Positions 57,434-64,000 of a DNA stretch of 64,000 nt are shown piece after piece; position 1 is the first letter of the stretch, and each line of letters starts with the position of its first letter. Location of the stretch: NCBI RefSeq assembly GCF_902499125.1, contig NZ_CABVPX010000017.1, positions 62,001 to 126,000 of the forward strand. The letters are read 5' to 3'. The notes beneath the pieces were generated by a model. The model made no database searches, was not told the origin of the DNA, and was given only the letters and a program-made list of their open reading frames with translations. This DNA comes from Burkholderia arboris. GTDB taxonomy: Bacteria; Pseudomonadota; Gammaproteobacteria; Burkholderiales; Burkholderiaceae. The position numbers and the translations under genes are program-made.

Positions 57434-57501
57434 CTGATTGAGTAGCGCTACTCAACCCACGGACACCACGTGAGTGTCCGGGTGGTGCTGGTCAGCCGCG
57501 A

Positions 57502-58188
57502 TTACGGACGGCTGCCGGTCGGGAACGGCCATGCCGCTGCCGGGTTGAGCGCGGTCTTCACGCCCGATGCCGGCGCAACCGATGCGGTCGACGCGGTCGT
57601 TGCCGGCGCAGCCTTCTTCACGACGGCCTTCTTCGGAGCAGCAGCCTTCTTCGGTGCAGCGGCCTTCTTCGCCGGAGCAGCAGCCGCCTTCGCAGGGGCA
57701 GCCTTCTTCGCAGGGGCGGCCTTCTTAGCAGGCGCAGCCTTCTTCGCAGCGGCCTTCTTGGCAGGCGCAGCCTTCTTCGCTGCAGCCTTCTTGGCAGGCG
57801 CGGCCTTCTTCGCTGCAGCCTTCTTCGCCGGTGCTGCCTTCTTCGCAGCAACCTTCTTCACGGCGACTTTCTTCGCTGCAACCTTCTTCGCCGCGGCCTT
57901 CTTAGCCGGTGCTGCCTTCTTCGCAGCAACCTTCTTCACGGCGACTTTCTTCGCTGCGACCTTCTTGGCTGCAACCTTCTTCACCGCGACCTTCTTCGCA
58001 GCAACCTTCTTTGCAGCAGCCTTCTTCGCCGGTGCTGCCTTCTTCGCAGCAACCTTCTTCACGGCGACCTTCTTCGCTGCGACCTTCTTCACTGCAGCGG
58101 CCTTCTTCGCCGGAGCAGCAGCCTTCTTCGCAACGGTCTTCTTGGCAGCAACCTTCTTAGCAGCCGGTTTCTTCTTGGCAAGTGCCAT
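57502..58188 (-). CDS. Lysine/alanine-rich histone H1-like nucleoid protein
   Basis: 228 residues composed almost only of Lys, Ala, Val and Pro: MALAKKKPAAKKVAAKKTVA and then many AAKKVAVKK / AAPAKKAAAKK repeats, ending with a short neutral tail (SVAPASGVKTALNPAAAWPF). This is the eukaryotic H1 C-tail / HctB/AlgP-type architecture expected to neutralise and condense DNA. At the DNA level there are near-identical blocks starting at 57827, 57905 and 58028 (complement strand), so the gene length is likely to vary by recombination or slippage. ATG at 58188 with AAGGAG seven bases upstream. Regulated by an unusually structured upstream region. Confidence 0.9.
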   Translation of the reverse strand: MALAKKKPAAKKVAAKKTVAKKAAAPAKKAAAVKKVAAKKVAVKKVAAKKAAPAKKAAAKKVAAKKVAVKKVAAKKVAAKKVAVKKVAAKKAAPAKKAAAKKVAAKKVAVKKVAAKKAAPAKKAAAKKAAPAKKAAAKKAAPAKKAAAKKAAPAKKAAPAKKAAPAKAAAAPAKKAAAPKKAAAPKKAVVKKAAPATTASTASVAPASGVKTALNPAAAWPFPTGSRP

Positions 58189-58626
58189 GTTGTTCTCCTT
58201 CAGGTTCAGATGAGAGTCAGTTCAAACTACACCCTTCGTCAAAACCCGCTTCCCGCGGACGCTGTTCAGGACGTGCGCTTCGAAGCGGGCTATTCATCGG
58301 CGTACGCGGATACCACGCGCTTACGCTAATGAATACGGTATGGCGCGCGTGACCACTCGGCCTCGCGCGCCAAATCAAGTCGGTAGCCGGCGCACCTCGC
58401 GCCGCTACCCCTAATCGCTTGATCAAGCGGACTACCACACGGCCGTCCGCTTTATCCGGAGGGAAGTTTGCCCATCCCACTGAAGGGTTCGCAAAGTGCC
58501 TGTCGTATCGTTGGGCCGTTAAGGCACCGGGCATGCTTTGCATCAGGCGTTCTTGCTCCTAAACCTTGGGCCGGGGCCGAGAGGCCACCGGCTGCTCACA
58601 TCATGTGACGGATTCGCTGCTGCGGG
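58189..58626. other. Gene-free, hairpin-rich region between nrdB and the histone H1-like gene
   Basis: 438 bp, no ORF of coding character. It holds a chain of inverted repeats: CCCGCTTC/GAAGCGGG (58245-58252 with 58282-58289), GGCGCGCG/CGCGCGCC (58342-58349 with 58364-58371), GGTAGCCGGCGC with GCGCCGCTACC (58382-58393 with 58399-58409, one bulge), a 14-bp palindrome (58416-58429), and TCACAT-C-ATGTGA (58595-58607) near the nrdB stop. On the minus strand the first stem is followed by TTTTG, so a structured RNA or long 5' leader of the histone gene could end or pause there. Confidence 0.6.
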
Positions 58627-59838
58627 TTATTCCCAGGACAGCGCGCCCCCCGTCTGATACTCGATCACACGCGTCTCGAAGAAGTTGCGTTCCTTCTTCA
58701 GGTCGATCATCTCGCTCATCCACGGGAACGGGTTTTCCTCGTTCGGGTACAGCGGATCGAGGCCGATCTGCTGGCAACGGCGGTTGCTGATGAAGCGCAG
58801 ATAGCTCTTGAACATCGACGCGTTCAAACCCAGCACGCCGCGCGGCATCGTGTCTTCGGCGTAGCGGTATTCGAGTTCGACAGCCTGCTTGAACAGCTCG
58901 CGGATCTCGGCGCGGAATTCCGCGGTCCAGAGATGCGGATTCTCGAGCTTGATCTGGTTGATCAGGTCGATGCCGAAGTTGCAGTGCATCGACTCGTCGC
59001 GCAGGATGTACTGATATTGCTCTGCAGCACCCGTCATCTTGTTCTGGCGGCCGAGTGCGAGGATCTGCGTGAACCCGACATAGAAGAACAGGCCTTCCAT
59101 GATGCAGGCGAACACGATCAGCGACTTCAGCAGCTTCTGATCCGCGTCGAGCGTGCCGGTCTTGAAGGCCGGATCCGTCAGCGTGTGGATGAACGGGATC
59201 AGGAATTCGTCCTTCGCGCGGATCGACGAGACCTCGTGATACGCGTTGAAGATCTCGCCTTCATCGAGACCGAGCGATTCGACAATGTATTGGTACGCGT
59301 GCGTGTGGATCGCTTCCTCGAACGCCTGGCGCAGCAGGAACTGCCGGCACTCGGGCGCCGTGATGTGGCGGTACGTGCCGAGCACGATGTTGTTCGCCGC
59401 GAGCGAATCGGCCGTCACGAAGAAGCCGAGGTTGCGCTTCACGATGCGGCGCTCGTCCTCGGTCAGACCGTTCGGGTCCTTCCACAGTGCGATGTCGCGG
59501 GACATGTTGATTTCCTGCGGCATCCAGTGGTTCGCGCAACCGGCCAGATACTTTTCCCACGCCCACTTGTACTTGAACGGCACCAGCTGATTCACGTCAG
59601 TCTGGCCGTTGATGATGCGCTTGTCGGCGACATTGACCCGCGCTTCCGAACCGCCGGCGGGAACAGCCGATGCTTGCGGCGGCACCGCAAGATCGCCTTC
59701 GAAAATGTCACGGACCTGATGGGCGGCAGGCGCAGCAGCCTGCATTCCGACAGCCATCCCGGCGGAGGTGCGCATCGCGTTTTGCTGCGCTCCGCTCGCG
59801 GGGGTTACGGCAGTCTTCTCGTCATCCCAGTTGAGCAT
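58627..59838 (-). CDS. nrdB: Class Ia ribonucleotide reductase, small subunit
   Basis: R2 subunit that houses the diiron-tyrosyl radical cofactor passed to NrdA. 403 residues: a variable, Ala/Pro-rich N-terminal stretch of about 75 residues, then the ferritin-like core with [52 protein letters not shown] (iron ligands Glu/His), [30 protein letters not shown] (Glu, His) and the C-terminal tail with ALSWE that docks on NrdA. ATG at 59838. nrdA is 365 bp upstream on the same strand, an unusually long gap for nrdAB. Confidence 0.96.
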   Translation of the reverse strand: MLNWDDEKTAVTPASGAQQNAMRTSAGMAVGMQAAAPAAHQVRDIFEGDLAVPPQASAVPAGGSEARVNVADKRIINGQTDVNQLVPFKYKWAWEKYLAGCANHWMPQEINMSRDIALWKDPNGLTEDERRIVKRNLGFFVTADSLAANNIVLGTYRHITAPECRQFLLRQAFEEAIHTHAYQYIVESLGLDEGEIFNAYHEVSSIRAKDEFLIPFIHTLTDPAFKTGTLDADQKLLKSLIVFACIMEGLFFYVGFTQILALGRQNKMTGAAEQYQYILRDESMHCNFGIDLINQIKLENPHLWTAEFRAEIRELFKQAVELEYRYAEDTMPRGVLGLNASMFKSYLRFISNRRCQQIGLDPLYPNEENPFPWMSEMIDLKKERNFFETRVIEYQTGGALSWE

Positions 59839-60203
59839 AAATTCTCACCATCAATTTAGAACGGTTTGTACCATCTTTTCCTGAGCGATAAAAGGGTTCG
59901 CTCACGAAAAATCCTTTTTTCGATTCGCGTTGCGACCTCGATACAACACTTTGAGCAACGCATCGTCGTTCATGCAGCGCGCGATGTGAGTCGCGCTTGT
60001 ATCGCGAGGTGCGCTCGACGCATCGAACGCTGATCGAAACGCGACGCCGTCGGGGATGTTTCGATCGCTTGTCACTGCCTGCAACGCAGGTGTCGCGTTA
60101 CAGATTCCTTATCATTTTTTTAGTTGAGAGCGGCGCACACTTCAACCTCGATCGGTTGTCGTGTGCGCCGCCCGTGCCTGCTTCTCAGGTCAGGCGCACT
60201 GCG
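59839..60203. other. Gene-free nrdA-nrdB intergenic region with hairpins
   Basis: 365 bp between the nrdA stop and nrdB start. Three inverted repeats: GATCGAAAC/GTTTCGATC (60032-60040 with 60058-60066), CCTGC/GCAGG (60078-60082 with 60086-60090), and the strong stem at 60130-60171. 59860-59960 is lower in GC than the genes. Possible function: RNA processing or attenuation between subunit genes, or an internal nrdB promoter that I could not locate with confidence. Confidence 0.55.
60130..60171. repeat. Long hairpin after nrdA
   Basis: GCGGCGCACAC (60130-60140) pairs with GTGTGCGCCGC (60161-60171), and inside it CAACC (60143-60147) with GGTTG (60154-60158). It is 32 bp after the nrdA stop on the minus strand, but no U-tract follows in that direction, so it is not a standard terminator. 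Confidence 0.7.
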
Positions 60204-63197
60204 TTACTGGCACGCTTCGCACTCGTCGAAGCCCGGATCGCCCGGACGCATCGTGCACACCGGACCGTCTGCCTCGACCGGCGCGAGTGCCGGTGCTGCG
60301 TCGACTGCGCCCGACGACGATGCTGCGCCGCCCGCCGCGCCGAAGCCGCCGGCTGCGCCTTGCGCGCCGCCGCCGCTCGAACCGCCCGTCGGCACTGCGT
60401 TCAGCGCACCGTGTGCGACCGTCGACTTCTCGACGTGCGTCGCCGCCATCGTGCGGAGGTAGTAGGTCGTCTTCAGGCCGCGCAGCCATGCGAGCTTGTA
60501 GACCTCGTCGAGCTTCTTGCCCGACGCGCCGCCCATGTAGATGTTCAGCGACTGCGCCTGGTCGATCCACTTCTGGCGGCGCGATGCCGCTTCGACCAGC
60601 CACGTCGGGTCGACTTCGAACGCGGTCGCGTAGATCGCGCGCAGGTCGGCCGGGATGCGGTCGATGCGCGACAGCATGCCGTCGAAGTACTTCAGGTCGG
60701 AGACCATCACCTCGTCCCACAGGCCGCGTTCCTTCAGGTCGCGAACCAGGAACTCGTTCACCACCGTGAATTCGCCCGACAGGTTCGACTTCACGTACAG
60801 GTTCTGGAAGGTCGGTTCGATACAGGCCGACACGCCGATGATGTTCGAGATCGTCGCCGTCGGCGCGATCGCGACGCAGTTCGAGTTGCGCATGCCGTGC
60901 GCGGCGATCCGCGAACGCAGCGTCGTCCAGTCGAGCGACTCGGACGTGTCGACCTCGACGTAGCCGCCGCGCGCTTCAGCCAGCAGCTTCAGCGTGTCCT
61001 GCGGGAGGATGCCGCGATCCCACAGCGAGCCGCGGTAGCTCGAGTAGCGGCCGCGCTCTTCGGCCAGCTCGGTCGACGCGTAGTACGCGTAGTAGCAGAC
61101 GGCTTCCATCGAACGGTCGGCGAACTCGACCGCCGCTTCCGACGCGTACGGCGTGCGCAGCAGGTGCAGGCAGTCCTGGAAGCCCATGATGCCCATGCCG
61201 ACCGGGCGGTGCTTCAGGTTCGAGTTACGCGCCTTCGCCACCGCGTAGTAGTTGATGTCGATCACGTTGTCGAGCATGCGCATCGCGACGCTGATCGTGC
61301 GCTTCAGCTTGTCGTGGTCGAGCGCGTAGCTGCCGTCGGCCTGCTTCACCAGGTGGGCGACGAGGTTCACCGAGCCGAGGTTGCACACCGCGATTTCGGT
61401 GTCGCTCGTGTTCAGCGTGATTTCCGTGCACAGGTTCGACGAGTGGACGACGCCGACGTGCTGCTGCGGCGAGCGGACGTTGCACGGATCCTTGAACGTG
61501 ATCCACGGGTGGCCCGTCTCGAACAGCATGCCGAGCATCTTGCGCCAGAGCTGCGCCGCCGGGATCTTCTTGAACAGCTTGATCTCGCCGCGCGCGACCT
61601 TGTCTTCGTAAGCCGTGTAAGCCGCCTCGAACTCCGTGCCGAACTTGTCGTGCAGGTCCGGGCAGGTCGACGGCGAGAACAGCGTCCAGTCGGCGCCTTC
61701 CATCACGCGCTTCATGAACAGGTCGGGAATCCAGTTCGCCGTGTTCATGTCGTGCGTACGGCGGCGGTCGTCACCGGTGTTCTTGCGCAGCTCGAGGAAC
61801 TCCTCGATGTCGAGGTGCCACGATTCGAGGTACGCGCAGACCGCGCCCTTGCGCTTGCCGCCCTGGTTCACCGCGACGGCCGTGTCGTTCACGACCTTCA
61901 GGAACGGGACCACGCCTTGCGACTTGCCGTTCGTGCCCTTGATATGCGAGCCGAGTGCACGCACGCGCGTCCAGTCGTTGCCGAGACCGCCGGCGAACTT
62001 CGACAGCAGCGCGTTTTCCTTCAGCGCTTCATAGATGCCGTCGAGATCGTCCGCGACCGTCGTCAGGTAGCACGACGACAGCTGCGAGCGGTGCGTGCCC
62101 GAGTTGAACAGCGTCGGCGTCGAGCTCATGAAGTCGAAGCTCGACAGCACGTTGTAGAACTCGATCGCGCGCGTTTCGCGGTCGATCTCGTTCAGCGACA
62201 GGCCCATCGCGACGCGCATGAAGAATGCCTGCGGCATTTCGATGCGGGTGCCTTCGACGTGCAGGAAGTAGCGGTCGTACAGCGTCTGCAGGCCGAGGTA
62301 GCCGAACTGCAGGTCACGGTTCGCGTCGAGCGCTTCACCGAGGCGCTTCAGGTCGAACTGCAGCAGCTTGTCGTCGAGCAGGCCGGCGTCGACGCCGCGC
62401 TTCAGGAACTGCGGGAAGTATTCCGTGTAGCGGGCCGACATCTCGGCCTGCACGACTTCCTCGCCGAGGATCTCGCGACGGATCGTGTGCAGCAGGATGC
62501 GGGCCGTGACCTGGCTGTATGCCGGATCCTTTTCGATCATCGTGCGCGCTGCGAGGATCGCCGAGTCGTAGACCTGGCTCATCGGCACGCCGTCGTACAG
62601 GTTCTTCACCGTCTCCGCGACGATCGGGTCAGGGTTAACCGCAGCGCCGAGGCCGTCGCACGACGACACGATCAGCGCGCGCAGCGCGTTCAGATCGAGC
62701 GGGCGCGTCACGCCGTTGTCGACGACATTGATGCCGGTGCTCGACTCGGCGCCCGCTGCCGCTGCGTCCTCGCCCGCATTCTGGCGCTCGAGGTGACGCT
62801 TCTCGCGATACAGCACGTACGCACGCGCGACGTTGTGCTCGCCGCCGCGCATCAGCGCGAGTTCGACCTGGTCCTGGATGTCTTCGATATGGAACGTACC
62901 GCCGTTCGGGCGGCTGCGCACGAGCGCGCGGACGACGTTGTGCGTCAGCTGTTCGACCTGCTCGCGTACGCGCGCCGATGCCGCGCCCTGCCCGCCGTTG
63001 ACGGCCAGGAAAGCCTTGGTCACCGCGATCGCGATCTTCGAGGGTTCGAACGACACGACGCTGCCGTTGCGGCGGATCACCTTGTAGTCGGCGAACGTGG
63101 CCTGCGGCGCGAGCGCCTTCGCGCCCTGTTCGGTCCCGCCGAGCGGACGGCTCGAGGCGCTCTCGTACTGGGACGTCGCGTTGTCGGTGGTTTGCAT
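60204..63197 (-). CDS. nrdA: Class Ia ribonucleotide reductase, large subunit
   Basis: Catalytic R1 subunit converting ribonucleoside diphosphates to deoxy forms. 997 residues. N-terminal ATP-cone (VIRRNGSVVSFEPSKIAIAV, about 40-130), a second cone-like region (TRPLDLNALRALIVSSCDGL onward, about 165-250), then the barrel with LSSCYLTTV (first redox Cys), HSSNLCTEITL (radical Cys) and EIAVCNLGSVNLVAH. A low-complexity Gly/Ala/Ser linker of about 40 residues precedes the C-terminal CEAC redox pair (FDECEACQ). Start ATG at 63197 chosen (MQTTDNATS); an in-frame start at 63326 would add arginine-rich shadow. NrdR-type boxes lie about 290-330 bp upstream. Confidence 0.97.
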   Translation of the reverse strand: MQTTDNATSQYESASSRPLGGTEQGAKALAPQATFADYKVIRRNGSVVSFEPSKIAIAVTKAFLAVNGGQGAASARVREQVEQLTHNVVRALVRSRPNGGTFHIEDIQDQVELALMRGGEHNVARAYVLYREKRHLERQNAGEDAAAAGAESSTGINVVDNGVTRPLDLNALRALIVSSCDGLGAAVNPDPIVAETVKNLYDGVPMSQVYDSAILAARTMIEKDPAYSQVTARILLHTIRREILGEEVVQAEMSARYTEYFPQFLKRGVDAGLLDDKLLQFDLKRLGEALDANRDLQFGYLGLQTLYDRYFLHVEGTRIEMPQAFFMRVAMGLSLNEIDRETRAIEFYNVLSSFDFMSSTPTLFNSGTHRSQLSSCYLTTVADDLDGIYEALKENALLSKFAGGLGNDWTRVRALGSHIKGTNGKSQGVVPFLKVVNDTAVAVNQGGKRKGAVCAYLESWHLDIEEFLELRKNTGDDRRRTHDMNTANWIPDLFMKRVMEGADWTLFSPSTCPDLHDKFGTEFEAAYTAYEDKVARGEIKLFKKIPAAQLWRKMLGMLFETGHPWITFKDPCNVRSPQQHVGVVHSSNLCTEITLNTSDTEIAVCNLGSVNLVAHLVKQADGSYALDHDKLKRTISVAMRMLDNVIDINYYAVAKARNSNLKHRPVGMGIMGFQDCLHLLRTPYASEAAVEFADRSMEAVCYYAYYASTELAEERGRYSSYRGSLWDRGILPQDTLKLLAEARGGYVEVDTSESLDWTTLRSRIAAHGMRNSNCVAIAPTATISNIIGVSACIEPTFQNLYVKSNLSGEFTVVNEFLVRDLKERGLWDEVMVSDLKYFDGMLSRIDRIPADLRAIYATAFEVDPTWLVEAASRRQKWIDQAQSLNIYMGGASGKKLDEVYKLAWLRGLKTTYYLRTMAATHVEKSTVAHGALNAVPTGGSSGGGAQGAAGGFGAAGGAASSSGAVDAAPALAPVEADGPVCTMRPGDPGFDECEACQ

Positions 63198-63484
63198 GTG
63201 CAAAGCTCCTGGTGTTGGATGGTGCGGAGAGAACCGCGGATTAAAACGAACGCTGCGCAATGCGGTGCGCGAGCGGTAAGAGGCGAGCGATGCGCCGGGG
63301 AAGCCGGTTCGGTCGATGCGCGACAACCTGGCCGGTCGTGTGCTTCGTCATGTATCCCCTGCCCCGTCGATGTTCGCTGCGCTGGTCGCGACGCCCGGAC
63401 CGCCCGGCCTGACGCGCCGCCCTGAGAACCCTGTCCGCCGGCGTTGCCCGCCGGCCGGTGCCGCTCGGGTTTCCCCTGCGACAC

Positions 63485-63531
63485 ACACTATATCTAGTGC
63501 AGAACCGCTCAACTGGCACCAAGTATAGTGG
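63485..63531 (-). promoter_or_regulatory. Pair of NrdR-type boxes
   Basis: Box 1 at 63485-63500 (ACACTATATCTAGTGC) matches the NrdR consensus ACACTATATATAGTGT at 14 of 16 positions; box 2 at 63516-63531 is weaker (about 11 of 16) but lies exactly 31 bp away, the three-helical-turn spacing of known NrdR operators. Box 2 covers the -10 of the promoter at 63522-63550, which fits repression by NrdR. Confidence 0.78.
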
Positions 63532-63550
63532 ACATTCGGAGGACGTCCAA
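63522..63550 (-). promoter_or_regulatory. Probable nrdA promoter
   Basis: Minus-strand TTGGAC (plus 63545-63550), 17-bp spacer, TATACT (plus 63522-63527). The -10 lies inside NrdR box 2. Confidence 0.6.
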
Positions 63551-63659
63551 ACGGATAATTTGCACTGAAGGTATTGACATCACCCCCGCCCCGCGCAGGC
63601 TCAGACGTGACAAGGCATTGGTCGGAAAAAATTTTTTTCCCGGCTCAAAAACCCCGCGA

Positions 63660-64000
63660 TCAGTGCTGACGGAAAGGAAAGTATTCGCCGGAAAAACCGG
63701 CATCGCTCGCGAAGCGTTGCCAATCGAAGTGCGGGCCCGGGTCGGTCTTGCGGCCCGGCGCGACGTCCGAGTGCCCCGCGAATGCGTCGACCGGATAGCG
63801 CGCCGCGAGCGCGCGGGAGAGCGCAGCCAGGACCGCGTATTGCGCATCGTCGAACGGCACGTCGTCGGCACCTTCGAGTTCGATGCCGATCGAGAAGTCG
63901 TTGCAGCGCGTCCGGCCGAAGAACTCGGACGAGCCCGCGTGCCACGCGCGCTCGTCGCACGACACGAACTGCACGAGCTCGCCGCCGCGGCGGATCAGGA
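63660..64000 (-). CDS. ampD: N-acetylmuramyl-L-alanine amidase AmpD, C-terminal part (cut by window edge)
   Basis: Cytoplasmic 1,6-anhydro-muropeptide amidase of murein recycling, which also controls AmpR/beta-lactamase induction in related species. Only the C-terminal roughly 113 residues are visible, running off the right edge. They contain the AmpD signature: FFGRTRCNDFSIGIELEGAD (zinc-site Glu region), then the last zinc-binding block YPVDAFAGHSDVAPGRKTDP with His and Asp, and GPHFDWQRF. The reading frame continues to the edge without a start. Upstream context is therefore unseen. Confidence 0.93.
   Translation of the reverse strand, partial: LIRRGGELVQFVSCDERAWHAGSSEFFGRTRCNDFSIGIELEGADDVPFDDAQYAVLAALSRALAARYPVDAFAGHSDVAPGRKTDPGPHFDWQRFASDAGFSGEYFPFRQH

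Larger units (their letters stand above)
63198..63659. promoter_or_regulatory. Gene-free upstream region of nrdA
   Basis: 462 bp between nrdA and ampD. It contains a promoter with overlapping NrdR-type boxes (63485-63550), leaving an untranslated leader of roughly 300 bases before the nrdA ATG, plus AT-rich DNA (63600-63660) just after the ampD stop. No coding ORF is convincing in the leader. Confidence 0.6.

Noticed and set aside
57500-58190. Periodic repeats as a possible CRISPR array or satellite
   Set aside because: The repeats are codon-phased (Ala-Lys-Lys) inside one intact ORF and lack unique spacers of constant size.
59997-63425. An 1142-residue plus-strand open frame opposite nrdA
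   Set aside because: Mirror of the nrdA codon pattern, dominated by Arg/Val/Asp; no recognisable domain.

Overview
The window reads as chromosomal DNA of a Burkholderia species, most likely of the Burkholderia cepacia complex. The evidence is very high GC with strong GC3 bias, beta-proteobacterial gene orders (fur/bamE/dapB/leuS; aroQ-accB-accC-prmA; mpl-rnb-aroE-mtgA; nrdA-nrdB), Burkholderia-style gene content (lysine/alanine-rich histone H1-like protein, bamE with a long tail, many LysR/GntR/IclR-controlled sugar and nitrogen operons) and no plasmid, phage, IS, CRISPR, tRNA or rRNA signature that I could see. Both ends cut a gene: leuS at the left and ampD at the right.

Layout. 1-4.3 kb: leuS (partial), an ExbB/ExbD proton-channel pair, dapB and bamE on the minus strand, with fur divergent. 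4.3-8.3 kb: a ureide unit, dctA-alc-allA (minus), facing a divergent FadR-type GntR regulator; two GGT-N3-ACC palindromes lie in the shared promoter region. 8.3-10.7 kb: a CynR-like LysR regulator divergent from an MFS exporter. 10.8-16.3 kb: a sugar-acid (idonate/gluconate-type) cluster with idnD-like dehydrogenase, 2-hydroxyacid dehydrogenase, MHS-type MFS transporter and gluconate-5-dehydrogenase-like SDR, divergent from a LysR regulator. 16.4-24 kb: gapA and tkt (minus), then speE, a VOC protein and rsmE (plus), then a secreted protein of unknown role and a secreted RNase with its barstar inhibitor (minus). 24-31 kb: a candidate small RNA, maeB, then thiL-pgpA-pncC (plus), a secreted HAD phosphatase and pyrF.

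31-40.2 kb is a nine-gene minus-strand operon led by an IclR regulator: dgoK, dgoA, SDR, AraF/AraG/AraH-like ABC importer, second SDR and aldose 1-epimerase. It looks like D-galactose (and perhaps L-arabinose/D-fucose) uptake and oxidative catabolism. 40.5-42.6 kb holds a small EF-hand protein and a lipoprotein serine carboxypeptidase. 43-48.8 kb is envelope and RNA housekeeping: mpl, a YqiA-like esterase, an RNB exoribonuclease, aroE and mtgA, most joined by start/stop overlaps. 49-57.3 kb runs on the plus strand: an unknown protein, a TlpA-like thioredoxin, aroQ, accB-accC-prmA, a zinc-ribbon/DUF3426 membrane protein, tpx, a PfkB-family kinase (TTG start) and a glycine-zipper lipoprotein. 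57.5-64 kb (minus) holds the histone H1-like gene, nrdB, nrdA and truncated ampD.

The less ordinary signals are mostly non-coding: a stand-alone sRNA candidate (about 24159-24292), a hairpin-rich gene-free block between nrdB and the histone gene (58245-58430), paired NrdR-type boxes 31 bp apart over a promoter upstream of nrdA (63485-63531), and three perfect 6-3-6 palindromes with a GGT-N3-ACC core around the GntR/LysR loci. I found no clearly new multi-gene system; the RNase/barstar pair, the unknown gene at 49029 and the hairpin-rich regions are the best leads.
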